NCBI GenBank assembly: GCA_037176705.1
Contig: CM073885.1
Coordinates: 161,066,290 to 161,130,289, forward strand
From: Molossus alvarezi
Lineage: Eukaryota > Chordata > Mammalia > Chiroptera > Molossidae
Reading direction: 5' to 3'
DNA: 64,000 nucleotides
The position numbers were made by a program, and so were the translations under genes. Shown here piece after piece: positions 30,836 to 42,424 of this stretch; position 1 is the stretch's first letter, and every line of letters starts with the position of its first letter. Under the pieces are notes generated by a model that was given only the letters and a program-made list of their open reading frames with translations, searched no databases and was not told the origin of the DNA.

Positions 30836-32253
30836 CGTCAGTCCTTCCAGAAGCAGACCCTGAGCTAAGGATCCGAGTGAAAGTGACCTGTTGAGGAAGT
30901 GTTTCCAGGAAAGGAGCAGGGTGAGCAGGATAGGAGGCGAAGAAGCCGTGCTGGGTGGGACCGCCGCTGAAGCCCGTCCCAGCTGCAGCCCATCCCCGCA
31001 GCCCCGAGGTGTAAGTTGCATCTCGGAGTCTGTGCCTCTGCAGGAAAGGGATCTGGTGTCTGCACCCTCTCTCTCAGCAGTCAAGTCATCGCTGCGTGGG
31101 TGGGGTAGACTTAAGTTGGCTTGCGCCTCTGGCTCTCCCCTTTGAGCGGAGCAGCTCCGGCGGCCTGAGGGCAACCCTCCGGAGGAGGCAGCAAGTGCGA
31201 GCTGTGAGCAGCAAAGCCCCAGAAGCTGGGCGGACACACGGTGGAGGGATGGCAGCGGGCCCCAGCAGAGCTCTCCGTTCCCCGGTGGGACGAGGGCGCC
31301 TATCTCACGGCGTTGACGTGAGTGTGAAATGCGTGCGTGCTTACCAAGTGCCTACAAGGAACAGTCCAGAGTGAACTTGCAGTGACTCTTCTAGTTTTGC
31401 AGTGAGCCTCACGCTCATCACCCCCATCCTCTCACCCGCGTGCTGGGAGCAGGGCCGGCCCCCATCTATGTTCTTAGACAGGCTGGTCTCCGTGGCAGCG
31501 TCCACAGTGGCCGTCTCCCTCACAGCACCACTCCTCGGCTGTGTGCTGGGCGATGGCACAGCCGGGAGGAGGGGGACCTGTTGGTGACAGGAGCACCAAG
31601 GACCACCGCAGGTGGAACAGCAGGATGAGTGCGAGAAAGAAAATCTCCCTGTCCTCAGTGGACAGTCAGCTGTGGAAGAGGCACAGAGGATCAACAGCTC
31701 CCCATGAGCCAACACACAGCTGAAACCAAACGTTAGCGCTGACTGGCTCTGTTCTTGGAACTGCCATGTTTTGAACTCCACAAGGAGCAGTTTCATCTGA
31801 CGCCAAGCTCAGCGCCCCCCTCAGGTGTTAAGAGCAGCTCCCTCGCTGCCCGCACGGAGGAGCGTGGACACCTGGACATCAGGTGTTTACATCAGGAGTT
31901 CGCTGATGGCACCTGTGGGTTAGCCAGACCAGAAAACTTCCAGCAGTCAGGACAGCCATCTCCAAATATATATGTAGGACTGTAGTGTGAAGAAAGATAT
32001 GGAGCTGTGAGAGGGAGACCTGATGGGGGGAGGTTGCTCGAAAGTTCTTTGTGAACTTTCTTCTGTCTCCAGGCTCCAGAGACCGCTTGATTCCCAGAGT
32101 GTGTGGCAGGACAGAGCCTTCCCGCTGCCCGGGCCTCAGGCGGGGGCTGGTAAGCAGTGGGGGGGGGGGGGATTCAGACATGCAAGGGAGACCCCTTCCT
32201 TCTCCCAGCTTCCAGGACCGCAGTGTTTATCAAGGATCAATAAGAAAGAGACA
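30836..32253. other. GC-richer single-copy-looking DNA, no gene recognised
   Basis: 30930-31330 is moderately rich in CpG ('agctccggcggcctgagggc'). Overlapping ORFs on both strands reach 209 codons (30608-31237, minus) but show no domain. A run of about 13 G lies at 32159-32171. Confidence 0.4.
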
Positions 32254-32445
32254 ATAGATGATAGGTAGTCAGATTGATAGGTAGATAAGTAGATGGATGG
32301 ATAGACAGATAAACATGTAGACAGGCAGGCAGAGATAGGTAGGTAGGTAGATAGGAAGGTAGGTGGATAGATGGATAGATAGATAGATAGATAGATGACT
32401 AGATAGACAGATGGATAGATAAAGAGACAGATGGGTGGATATAGG
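32254..32445. repeat. Degenerate (GATA)n/(GGAT)n microsatellite
   Basis: About 190 bp built of gata, gatg and aggt units with a purest core near 32372-32396 (gatagatagatagatagat). It is interrupted throughout, so it is old. Confidence 0.92.
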
Positions 32446-32989
32446 ACACTCAGTGTAGTAGATATGAATACAGAAAATGTCTATTGTAACTAGCCTTGCT
32501 CCGGAGAGACTAGTGAGTGCGGACTTGGCCGTGGTTTGCATAAGGTTTAAGGCTACTCGTGACGCTTCATAGGGGCAAAATAGATGGGTCTGAGCTCTGA
32601 GTGAAGGGAGATGTGTGAGCAGACAGGAGGCAGTGTCCCGAGCGCCCGGGCTGTTTAGTTTGCACAGTCTTCGATTCTGCTTTGTAATTGTCTCAGTCAA
32701 ATCTCCTCACAGGGTCCCTGTTTTTCCTCCCCTCCTTTACAAATAAGGCTATTAATATAAGAGGCCAAGTGAAGTAGCATCCTCGACGGCTAAGTAGCTC
32801 TGGCAGCTTCTGCTGTTCTTTCAGACATCTAGGTGACTGGATGAAGTAAAGGAATCTGGTTCCCCCTCTTATGAATGGCAAACAATTCCCGACTAGAATT
32901 TTCTTCTTAGTATCTAACACAAGCCACTGCAACATGAGCCCTCCAACAATTCTCTTGGTCTCCTCTCTGTTTCTTCTTCTGTTTTAATA
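32446..32989. other. No recognisable feature
   Basis: Unrecognised sequence between the GATA microsatellite and a SINE remnant. Confidence 0.4.
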
Positions 32990-33131
32990 GTGTGGCTCAC
33001 ACAGTAGTGACCACTCGATGTGTCTCTCTCTTGCATCGATGTTTCTCTCTCTCTCTCTCTTCCCCCCTCTCTCCCTCCCGCTCTATCTGAGGATACATGC
33101 AAAAATGTCCTCAAATGAGGATTTAAAAAAA
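32990..33131 (+). mobile_element. Ves-type SINE with most of the head deleted
   Basis: 'gtgtggctca' resembles the A-box part of the head, followed within about 9 bp by 'gtgaccactcgatgtgtctc', which normally lies ~110 bp further on. The 3' half is intact: 'ctatctgaggatacatgcaa', 'aaatgtcctcaaatgaggat'. The B box is gone. No clear target duplication. Confidence 0.8.
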
Positions 33132-33133
33132 TT

Positions 33134-33374
33134 CTTATGCGTCAGGAATATGCCAACTACTTTACCTGTGTGACCTCCTTTTCATCCTCACTCCAACTCT
33201 CAGAGTTTAATACAGTGAAGAACACAACACATAAACCAGAGCCTGGACTCTCACATACCCACACCCCACTGGGCTGACCAACTTGTCCTGGTTTGCCAGT
33301 GGCTTTCCTGGTGTTCCCAGGAAAAGTCCAGAGTCTCAGGAGCCCTTCCCAATCCTGAGCAAACCAGAATGGTT
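33134..33374. other. No recognisable feature
   Basis: Short unrecognised stretch before a microsatellite. Confidence 0.35.
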
Positions 33375-33417
33375 GGCGCGCGCGCTCGCTCTCTCTCTCT
33401 CTCTGTCTCTCTCTCTG

Positions 33418-33478
<61 letters not shown>
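33375..33478. repeat. Compound microsatellite (GC)n(CT)n(CA)n
   Basis: A short gcgcgcgcgc run leads into about 48 bp of ct units with a few gt interruptions, then about 46 bp of pure ca. The GC and CA parts are alternating purine-pyrimidine (Z-DNA-prone); the CT part is a homopyrimidine tract. Confidence 0.96.
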
Positions 33479-33480
<2 letters not shown>

Positions 33481-33539
33481 CATAATGCACCATGTATTCC
33501 CAGAATTCTGGAGTTGGGAAGGACTTGAAGACACACCCA

Positions 33540-33610
33540 TGAAATCAGGAAACTGAGCTAGAGAGCAAAGAAATCATTTATCCAAATGGAGGCAGAGCTA
33601 AGGATCTCCT
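33540..33610 (-). mobile_element. MIR-like fragment
   Basis: 'gaaatcaggaaactgagcta', 'gagagcaaagaaatcattta' and 'aaatggaggcagagctaagg' are consistent with the MIR core on the minus strand, but strongly diverged. Confidence 0.45.
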
Positions 33611-33712
33611 GAAGTCAGACAGAAGACCGAAGTGATCACTCACAGTTCTCAGAAAACATACATTAGGTAAATAAACTCTCATAGGGGATTTACACATAAA
33701 AGATTGTGACCA

Positions 33713-33969
33713 GCCCTGGCTGGTTTGGCTCAGCAGTTAGAGCATCAGCCATGATCAGAGAGGTCTCAGGTTCAATTCCTGGTCAAGGGCACATACCCGG
33801 GTTGCAGGTTTGATCCCCGCCCAGGTAGGGGTTGTGTGGGAGGCAACCAATCAATGTTCTCTCTCACATTGATGTTTTTCTCTCTCTCTTCCTCCCTCTC
33901 TCCCTCCTGCTCTATCTGAAGATGAATGCAAAGGAAAAAAAGATGTCCTTGAATGAGGATTAAAAAAAA
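33713..33969 (+). mobile_element. Ves-type tRNA SINE, older copy
   Basis: 'gccctggctggtttggctca', 'caggttcaattcctggtcaa', 'gtgtgggaggcaaccaatca', CT-rich block, 'ctatctgaagatgaatgcaa' and 'gatgtccttgaatgaggat'. Full length with 10-15% visible differences from the young copies. No obvious target duplication. Confidence 0.93.
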
Positions 33970-34967
33970 ATGTTTTTTCTAACCTTTGTTTAGAATATAA
34001 TATAAATTGATTCAAATCTTTTATATGGACAGCTTTGATGTTCATATTAGTGAATTTGAGGCACTGTCATAAGCTGAATTATTAACGATTAATCAAATGT
34101 TCAGTCTACTAAGGAAGAAAAGCAAACTGGTCCATTTGAAAGATTTTGTCTTTGTGGTTGTTAAAATGATGGCAACCACACCAAGCTTTCTGGTTAGCCT
34201 TTATATAAATAGATAATTAAATTAATTGTTATATTCCATTCCCCAGCCTACCTTATTTATTTTATTTCTTTGTGGATAAATAGAAAAGCCTATCACTTTC
34301 ATTTATTGTACACGCATACTAAATGTCTACAATTACTAGAGACATATATATATACAGGGTGGAGATATATGCCTTTATATATGATGGAGGGTTCTTGAAA
34401 GACCTAGCTACAAAGGCTTACTGCCAATCACCTTAAAGTTGAAGGCAGAGGATTTTGCAAAAATGACAAAAATTGGTTGCAACACTAATCGAAATGGCAG
34501 AGCCTTGCATGCCTGCTACAGTCCCCAGAAAGGCTGATTCTCAAAGCTATGAAATGAATTGGTAATTCCTGCTGCTGAACTGAACAGTTGGTGAAATCCT
34601 TCCAAGTCCATGAATCACACTGGGGACCAGGCAGATGGTCCATCCTCCAAAACATGACTGCACCAGTTTCACAGGGAGGAGGTTTTCACAGGATACTGAG
34701 AGCAAATGAATAGGCAGGGAAATACGCAGCCCAGCTCCCTCTCATTCCACAGGCCAGCTCTCGCGGGCATGTCACAGTGTCGAATGTGCGAGGCAGTCTC
34801 CTCTCCCAGCATACCCATGGTCACTGAGTTGACAGGCCAGCGATTCCAAGACCTGCTCAATCTCTCCGCTGCAGAAAGAATTTCTGATTAGAGAGCAGAC
34901 TGCCTGCAAAGTATCTGAGGCTCACCCAGGGGTTGTACTGGTGCCAACGCTGCTGATTAGAGAAAAT
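33970..34967. other. AT-rich, no feature recognised
   Basis: About 1 kb, AT-rich at 33970-34400. No repeat or coding region is recognised. Confidence 0.4.
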
Positions 34968-34978
34968 AAGAACTGCTA

Positions 34979-35245
34979 GCCTGGCTGGTTTGGCTCAGCG
35001 GTTAGAGCATCAGCCCTCGAACCAAAGAGTCATGGGTTTGATTCTGGTCAAGGGCAAGTACCTCAGTTGCGGTTCAATCTCCAGTCCTGGTTGGGGTCGT
35101 GTGGGAGGCAGCCAATCGATGTGTCTCTCTCACATCGAGCTTTCTCTCTTTCTCTCTCTTCTCTGTCTCTCTTCCTCCCTCCCTCCCACTCTATCTGAAA
35201 ATCAATGGAAAAATATCCTCAGGTGAGGATTTAAAAAAATAAAAA
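34979..35245 (+). mobile_element. Ves-type tRNA SINE, left unit of a dimer
   Basis: 'gcctggctggtttggctcag', 'tgggtttgattctggtcaag', 'caatcgatgtgtctctctca', 'aaaatcaatggaaaaatatc' and 'ctcaggtgaggatt', then A-rich 'taaaaaaataaaaa'. The target duplication on its left ('aagaactgcta', 34968-34978) is matched only after the second SINE (35520-35530). Confidence 0.93.
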
Positions 35246-35423
35246 GCCCTGGCCAGTTTGGCTCAGTGGTTAGAGTGTCGGCTTGTGGTCCAGAGAGACC
35301 TGAGTTCAGTTCCCACTAAGGGCATGTACCTCAGTTGCAGTTTGTCCCCGGCCCTGGTTGGTCGTGCGGGTGGCAGCCACTTGATGTGTCCCTTTCACAT
35401 CAATGTCTCTGTCTCTGTCTCTG

Positions 35424-35455
<32 letters not shown>

Positions 35456-35519
35456 CCTCCCACTCTATCCAAACAAAAAATGGAAAAATGTCCTTGGGTG
35501 AGGATAAGAAAATGAGAAG
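35246..35519 (+). mobile_element. Ves-type tRNA SINE, right unit of a dimer
   Basis: Starts at 'gccctggccagtttggctca' directly in the A-tail of the first unit. It is full length with a ctgtct/ct expansion (35405-35457), 'caaacaaaaaatggaaaaat' and 'gtccttgggtgaggat'. It belongs to the young subfamily while the left unit is an older type. The shared outer duplication is discussed in the findings. Confidence 0.95.
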
Positions 35520-35534
35520 AAGAACTGCTAAAAG

Positions 35535-35756
35535 CTACCCTTTGTGTAGTGCTAACTGGAAGCCAAACAACATGTTATATTCTTTACACCTACCACCTCA
35601 TGTAAAGCCTGTGACTGTAGGGGTGACACTCACCTGGACATTCACAGATGGGAGAGCTGAGACTTCGTGGGGAAGCCCTGCAGTCACACCGTGAGTGAGT
35701 GTAGTTAGGGTCCAACCACCTCCGTCTCCAACACCCGCGCACTAACCGCTGCCCAG
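35535..35756 (-). mobile_element. MIR SINE
   Basis: 'ttacacctaccacctcatgt', 'cattcacagatgggagagct', 'gaagccctgcagtcacaccg' and 'cgcgcactaaccgctgccca' follow MIR in minus orientation. Confidence 0.7.
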
Positions 35757-37109
35757 GAGTGAAATGGGTCACCTCCCTTGTCAGAAGGCTTTCAGGGCTT
35801 ATGAAGAACACCTCTTGATTTACAAACGGATGGAGGAATGATTTCCTTAGTGAAAATTAGGAGAACTTATTCTGGCACTTAGGAAGGAAGTGTTTCAAAA
35901 TGTACCCGGGGGTTCTAGTTTGTTTGCTTGTTTTTTTCAGGTACAGTAAGGACATTGGAAGGAGAGTTTGTCGCTCACCCGAGATATGGGGGTGCACCAT
36001 GCAGGGCCACCCAGGGAAGTACCAGGAGGCAGGAGCAAGGGGAAAGCATGGGCAAAAGCCCTTATCATGGTTTTTCATGGGAAGGGACAGGCAAGGCAGG
36101 GGAAGTAGCTGAGCAGGCCCAGGACTGGAAACGTGGAATAATTTGGGCAGGCTCTGAGCTATGGAGGTGGTCTCTTGTTGTCCTGTACCTGGTCCTGGGG
36201 TGATTTAGGGGAGGGGAAGTTCTTGGACTGCAGGAACTGATACAAGGAGGTGGGTGGGGTATGGACTTAGAATCCATCAGTTTGCATGTGAACCTGTGCT
36301 TGCAGGCAAACCCTTTGCTCCCAGTAGGAATCAGACCCTAGAAGCCGGCTGTCCTCCAGTCCATAAGGCGCCAAGATTTCAACACATCATAAAACATAGA
36401 AAATAAAAAATATAATTACTACAAGAGGGCACCTAAAACCCCTCTGGGCACATGCCTTTTTCGCTTTCCCTGGGACAACATACGCAGCCGTCATGGCTGT
36501 GAACATTTTATGGGACGATTTTACCATTTTCAGAACATACTGCTTCTGGACTGCTTACAGGTCTAAGACTGAAACATGGGCCCGTTTACTCTTTTTCTCT
36601 GGGTGAGAAAGTCTCATCAAATAAGTCTTGATTAGTTTGGCCACTTGAATCATGGAAATATTTCTTTAGAAATACAATCATCTGCTTAACAAACAAAATT
36701 TTTATTAACTGGAGTTTCCACTGGACAAAGGTGGGGAGGAGATGATCAACAAAGTTATGGATGTTGTTATATGCTTTTAATAATATGATGCTCATGCCAA
36801 GTTTTTCTGTCATAGTCTGTCTACCTTGCTGCCTTGGTAAGCGCTTGAACAATAGCAGTGACTTGAGCAATCAGAGACGCTGTCCAATTCTTCTGTCACG
36901 TCACAGCTTAGCTCTGACCTGAGGTGTGTCCCCAGACTGAAGCCCAGCCTTCCCTCCACCTGGAGGCACCTGAGGACCCAGTTCCTGTTGTGCTAAGGCA
37001 ACCAAACAGAGACAACAGCAGCCCACCAGGCTTCACCCTCCCTGTTCACCTCCCCCTGCTGGAGCCTGAGGGCTGGGAGCCAGAGCTCTGCAGCGGGACA
37101 TTTGGGCTC
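35757..37109. other. No recognisable feature
   Basis: About 1.35 kb with no identified repeat or gene. Confidence 0.4.
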
Positions 37110-37318
37110 ATCTCCTGACTGGAACCAACTCAGTGACCAGGGCTGGTCACCTAACCTCTCTGAGCCTCGGGCTTTTTCTCCTTAATCTCTAGAATGCAAT
37201 GATAATAATAGAACCTGTGTCATAGGGTTGGTGAGAGGACTCAATAACAAGTCCATGGACAGAGTAAGGATTCAAAAATGTCAGCTGTGTTGGCTACCTA
37301 TCATGATCATTGCTATGT
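37110..37318 (+). mobile_element. MIR SINE
   Basis: 'ctggtcacctaacctctctg', 'agcctcgggctttttctcct', 'atgataataatagaacctgt', 'catagggttggtgagaggac' and 'ggattcaaaaatgtcagctg' follow MIR in sense orientation. Confidence 0.8.
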
Positions 37319-39039
37319 CTGAAAATGTCATGGAAGGGATGATATGTAGAGTCAGCTTTGGGCCGCAATGCCAATGTGTTTACATTTTAACAGTGCCCCT
37401 GAAGATCAGTCTCAACCTCAAATGTACCAGAGTTTCAGATGCCTCCTCCTCACCCAGCTGCAACCTTGGGGCCCCATCTCTCAGCAGCTTGGATTGCAGT
37501 GAAATGCCCCCTCGGCCCTAGAGGTACATAGCATAGAGAGAACAGCACGGGGAGCTAGAATAGCCAGCCCAGTTCTGTCACCAGCTAGCTAGTAACGTTG
37601 GACATAGCACTACAAACACCTGAGCTAGGTGCTGATGCGACCCCCACCGTGGGCACCCAGACCCTAGGGGAAGCACAGTGGCCTCAATCCCGTCGCCTGA
37701 TGTAGTAAGCTAGCAAATGTTTCAAGGCCTAATTTTTGTTTTGTTATTGGCCCTTCCCCCTTCATTGCACACATATACAGAAGCAATTCAATATCAGAAA
37801 TGTCACTTTAGCATAGATCAAAAATTGACTACTGTGGTTTTATAAGTCACAGAGAGTTTATTAAAAACTAAATTGATAGCTAAAAAGGACTCTGATGAGG
37901 AGAAGCCCATAAACTTAATGGCATTTATTAATTTATGGGCCATCATTATACGATGAGTAATCTTTATATAAAAGCAGCGAGGAGCTGTGATTTGGTTAGG
38001 ACGGTGCCTGCTGTTTCCCTTTGCAGAGATGACGACTGTCCGCCACTCAAGGCTGAGCCGGCCGAGGCGCCCCGCTGCACACTCCCCGCTCGACCAGAGC
38101 GCCTTTCTCCGAGCCTCTCTCTGCCTTGACAGTTTATCTCCTCGAGCTGGGCCCTGAGCCTGCTGACACAAGCCTGGCAAATGCTCAGGAAGGCAGCCGA
38201 TGAGGTATGGGCCCCCAGCTGGGTGCTGCCCACCCTGGGTTCTTTTCCCAAGCGGCCTGGTGCTGGCAGTATATGCTCCCTTTCAGGTTTCAGTTTCTTT
38301 ACCTTCAAAACAAGGGGCTTGCATGGCTGCTTCCCAAAGTCCTTTCATAATCGCAGGCCACGCCCAGGACCCAAAAGGCCATCTGGTCCAGCAAAGCATA
38401 GTCACGCCATCCCCAGGCCCGGAGACACTTGTCATCTTGGCCCCGGGCACCCAAGTGGCATGAGGAAAGAGGGGGGCGCCAAGGAAGGACACACCCTGCT
38501 TGTCAAGTCACTCTTCCCTGAGAGTTGGATGAATGAGGGTGTGAGGTGATGGAGGGCGTGTGACATCTGGACGGGGCTCCGCAGGCAGAAAAAGATAGAG
38601 GAAAGGAGAGGGGAATATAGAACATCATAAAAGCCGTTAAGTTGGTGCATAAGGAACCAATTTAAAAATGGGAAAGTAGCAGAGAAACTTGATTGCTTGG
38701 AAATGTTACTCTATCGGGCACTCTAGGTACAGGGGGGACTGGAGTACTCAGTGGCCGAATGCTATCACCATACAGTCTTGCTGAATATTGGGGTATTTGA
38801 GGTACCAAAGGACACACAGAACCAAGTCTGCATAGCCCACTCCTCTGGCCACAGTAAATGTGTTGCCTGGGAGCCCTGCAGATCTCATCCATTCCGTGAA
38901 ATACCATCACTATATCAGCTTGATGGCCTGAAAATGAGTGCTACCTGTCAAGATGGGATCAGGAGTCATAATTTTCATTAATGGATCTATTAGAAAACAT
39001 TTGTAACATTTTCATCTCACTTTTCTTTCATGTAAGAGA
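37319..39039. other. 1.7-kb single-copy-looking stretch, no gene recognised
   Basis: No SINE, LINE or LTR identified. GC-rich at 38030-38240 with ORFs up to 122 codons on both strands and no recognisable domain. A MER5-like hint at 37380-37410 ('acattttaacagtgcccctg') is too short to call. Confidence 0.4.
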
Positions 39040-39255
39040 AGTAATGTAGCGAGCAGTCCTGAACGCTTGCTCAGTGCCGGCCCCTGCCGTGCTTTCTGTG
39101 GCATCACACGTTGAATCTTCATGCCCTCGAAGGTGTTTGCTATCCCCAATGTGTAGGTGGGGGACGTGGAGCACAGGGAGTTTACGTACCTAGGTGGCCA
39201 GAGGCAGAGATGGCATTTGCACCACCTGCGGGGTCCACTCAACCTCTGGACCACA
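39040..39255 (-). mobile_element. MIR SINE
   Basis: 'cttgctcagtgccggcccct', 'gttgaatcttcatgccctcg', 'tatccccaatgtgtaggtgg' and 'acctaggtggccagaggcag' fit MIR in minus orientation, diverged. Confidence 0.6.
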
Positions 39256-39559
39256 CGGGGGGAATAGCTGGGCCCCTCCTTCACAACAGCACTGGGTGGC
39301 TGGGGTCAGTGAGAAGGACAATGAGGTATCTTGGTGCCCTGGACACTCTGAGATGACCGAAGCCTGGGCTTTCCCAGTCTCTAAGGGAAACCCTTCGGAC
39401 CCAGTGGTAGCCGCGAGCCCGGAGTTCTTAGGGCTCGTCCAGCATTTGGAGCCTTAACAGGAACAACCAGCTGGAAAGGGCTGAACGCAGATGACGTACT
39501 TGTCTCCACAGAAAGGGATGGAGGCCCAGGATAGAGAGACAACGTGGTAGAACAGGAAA

Positions 39560-39728
39560 CACGTGTGTTTGGAGCCAGACGGCCTGGACAATTCACGGAA
39601 CTTGACCCTAACACGTGAAGTTGCTGTGTGGGTCACAGGAGAAAACAGATGTCAAATGCTGTAAAATGCAACCTGTTCCAGAGAGCACCTCGCATATAAT
39701 AGGTGCTCAATAAATGATGGTTGAAGGA
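39560..39728 (+). mobile_element. MIR SINE
   Basis: 'tgtttggagccagacggcct' is the MIR 5' part and 'ataataggtgctcaataaat' with 'gatggttgaagg' the 3' end, both in sense orientation. The middle is short and decayed. Confidence 0.65.
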
Positions 39729-40579
39729 GGCCCTTTCCACTCAGGTAGTAGATCAGCTGAGCCCCTGCCTCTTCTGGAGGGAAGAACAGTCTCCCAACAC
39801 CTGGGATTCCAAAACAATGAACCCGAGAATGCTACTACTGGAGCTGTTGTTCACTCGGGATCCGGCAAAGCAGACAGTGGAAGAGGAACCTCTGTCTTAA
39901 TTTATTATGTTTGTATTTATTATGATGCTTCGTTCGTGATAATGGTCCCCTGCAATGAGTTGCTTTCTGCCTCAGAAATCTAATGACAAGGATCATTAAT
40001 CCTTGAAGCCAGAGTGATTGTCAGGTGGATTTGGGCTGAAAATATTCACTGTGGTGTAATTTCTACAATTGGGTTCATTTTGTAAGACATTTTCCCATCT
40101 TCTTTTGGCCCTGTGCCTTCCTCGTGTGGGTGGGCGCATTCACAGGCCGTGTGACACAGCGACCTCCTAGAAACCAGACACAGGAATATGTGAGGTGGAT
40201 GTTGAGCCTACGCAAGAATGTGACTCTTTCTGGGTATTTCAGAAAATATATTGCATATTTAATATATATTTAATATATATTTAATTCTATATTTAATTAT
40301 ATAACCCGGTGAGCATTTGATGGAAAACCTCAATTCAAACAGATCTGCTTCCTCTTGTGTTTGCGTCTAAAAATCAATGTATTCATCAGACCTTAAAGGC
40401 AGGTTATTCCAAATGGATCACTCCTCAGAAGACGTAACATGAAACTCCTGGGTTGCAAAGGGCCTCTCAGAATTGACACCAGTGACCTCCTAATAGCAGG
40501 GTGAGGGACAGCCTTTCCACTCCAATGGAAGGGAATGCAGAAATGGACACTTTGCCAATACTAATAACGATGACTGCAA
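39729..40579. other. No gene; AT-rich simple repeat inside
   Basis: Unrecognised sequence containing an imperfect tatttaatatata repeat at 40248-40305. Confidence 0.4.
40248..40305. repeat. AT-rich tandem repeat (tttaatatata units)
   Basis: 'tatttaatatatatttaata' recurs two to three times with variation. Confidence 0.75.
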
Positions 40580-40800
40580 TATGTAGGCACACTTCAGCGT
40601 GTACAAAGCACCTCCACATGCATTATCCCCTTTGAGCCTCATAAAAACCCTGAGAGGTCAGTGCAGTAGGCATAATTATTGCAAGTAGGATTATGATTAT
40701 CCTCGCTTACTGAGAAAGCCACAGCTCCCAGCTTCCACAGTCATCAAGCAGCAAAAGAAGGACCCGCATTTCCGTCGAAAGGTTTAAGCCTTGCATACCA
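40580..40800 (-). mobile_element. MIR SINE, near full length
   Basis: 'gtacaaagcacctccacatg', 'ctttgagcctcataaaaacc', 'cagtaggcataattattgca' and 'aagcagcaaaagaaggaccc' fit MIR in minus orientation. Confidence 0.75.
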
Positions 40801-41341
40801 GTACGTAGAAAAGCTTTTGCCAGAAACAACAGTTTGGGACCCCGGGTACAATTCTTATGGCATGTATTTTTTTTGTGTCATGGGTTTTCCTGTCCCTAGC
40901 AACATTTTAGTCCCTTGTGGTACCTACCTGGTACTGTGGTAGAACCTGGGATTCCTGGCATCTCTTCACTTCCCGAGTGACACAGAGCTGTGCCCTATGG
41001 AAACTGCAAAGGTCACTTAGACCCAGGCCCTCCCTTAAGAGGATCAGTGCTTGAAATGCCAAGTGCTGCTCCCCCAGAAGCCTGCAGGCTCTGCCCGCTC
41101 CTCCACACACTCACTGTGCTCACCTCCTCCCCCAGCCCGGGAAATCCTGGTCACTGTGCTCTCCTGTCCCCTTTGCTGGGGAGCTCTCTCAGCTTTGCAT
41201 CCTAAGCGGGCCATCACGATTCAGGCTATGATGTGTGAAATAAAGAAATTAATTAAACAATTAATTATTAGGGAGAAATAAGAACAAGTGCAGCAAAAGG
41301 CAAATTAGTGGCTTTTATTTATGTTGATGTTTTCTTTGTTG
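40801..41341. other. No recognisable feature
   Basis: Unrecognised sequence before a SINE. Confidence 0.4.
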
Positions 41342-41591
41342 TTTTTTTATCCTCACCCGAGGACATTTTTGCATTCATCTTCAGATAGAGCAAGAGGGAC
41401 AGAGGGAGGAAGAGAGAGAGAGAGAGAAACATCAGTGTGAGAGAGACTCATCGGCTGGCTGCCACCCACATGAACCCAACCAGGGCCGGGGACAAACCAT
41501 AACCAAGGTACATGCCCTTAGCGGGACCCGAACCTGGGTCTGTCTGGACCGTGGGCCGATGCTCTAACCGCTGAGCCAAACCAGCCAGGGC
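41342..41591 (-). mobile_element. Ves-type tRNA SINE, full length
   Basis: Minus copy: 'atcctcacccgaggacattt', 'gcattcatcttcagatagag', 'ccagggccggggacaaacca', 'ccttagcgggacccgaacct' and 'taaccgctgagccaaaccag'. It belongs to the 'gaagat..atgcaaaa' subfamily. The target duplication is not clear. Confidence 0.94.
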
Positions 41592-42197
41592 CATGTCGGT
41601 GGTGTTGTTTTTTTCACTCAAAAGTACTAGTCATGTGTTTGACAACTTTCCACATTTTAGCTTCTTAAGATGCCAGCTTTAACCCATCCCCAGAAATGAC
41701 AAAGTCAGTTCAAGCACATTTTATTCTTTAGCCAATCTCAAAAACTCCCAGGTCCTTCATGAGCACTAGGTGACCTGGGAGAGACTGGGAGGGGTCCGTA
41801 CACACCCTGCGTGACACAGCTGTGGGCTGCTGCATCAGACCCGTGCTGGGTGGGTGAACAGAAACAGGGTGCACGGTGGGTGCGTGGTGGGCTGGCCTTG
41901 TGTGAAGCTGGTTTTTCAGAGGCTCAGACATGGCAGACAGACCTGAGACCAGGTAGCCATCTTGCTAAGGTCAGATTCTCCTGGTAAATATCAGTCCCCT
42001 TCTGTGGTTAGAGGTGGGTGGTATATTACACGTGAAACAAGTCTTTGGTGAAATTCTGCCCAACACACAAACATTTGTCAAAACTAGGCACAAACACTAA
42101 GTCCCATAACTTGGAGAAGTCCCACTTTCTGTCTTTATAACAATGCAGGAATACCACGGATACAGGCTGTCTGTAGTTCTTAGATTAATGTTTAATG
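41592..42197. other. No recognisable feature
   Basis: Unrecognised sequence. Confidence 0.4.
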
Positions 42198-42310
42198 GAA
42201 TATGCATATATATTCCATTATATATGTATATACATACACACTATATAAATACACATATATATGCATACACATATCACCCACACACATACGTACACACAAA
42301 CATAGAGAGA
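42198..42310. repeat. TA/CA-rich degenerate microsatellite
   Basis: Alternating 'tatatatgtatatacataca' and 'cacacacatacgtacacaca' words. Its left end carries an imperfect palindrome 'tggaatat...atattcca' with a 6-base loop. Confidence 0.8.
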
Positions 42311-42424
42311 GCCTATACTTTAAAATTTTGCATCATACATGCCCAGTGAAACATTTTAAACAAGGTAAAATACTTCAGCTGGGGTCGGGTTAAAGGATAC
42401 TTTTTCACTGTTAGTTTCGAGAAG

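Noticed and set aside
30218..31237. ORFs of 203 codons (plus) and 209 codons (minus) on opposite strands
   Set aside because: They overlap each other across 30608-30829, run through a MIR, and show no domain or splice signals.
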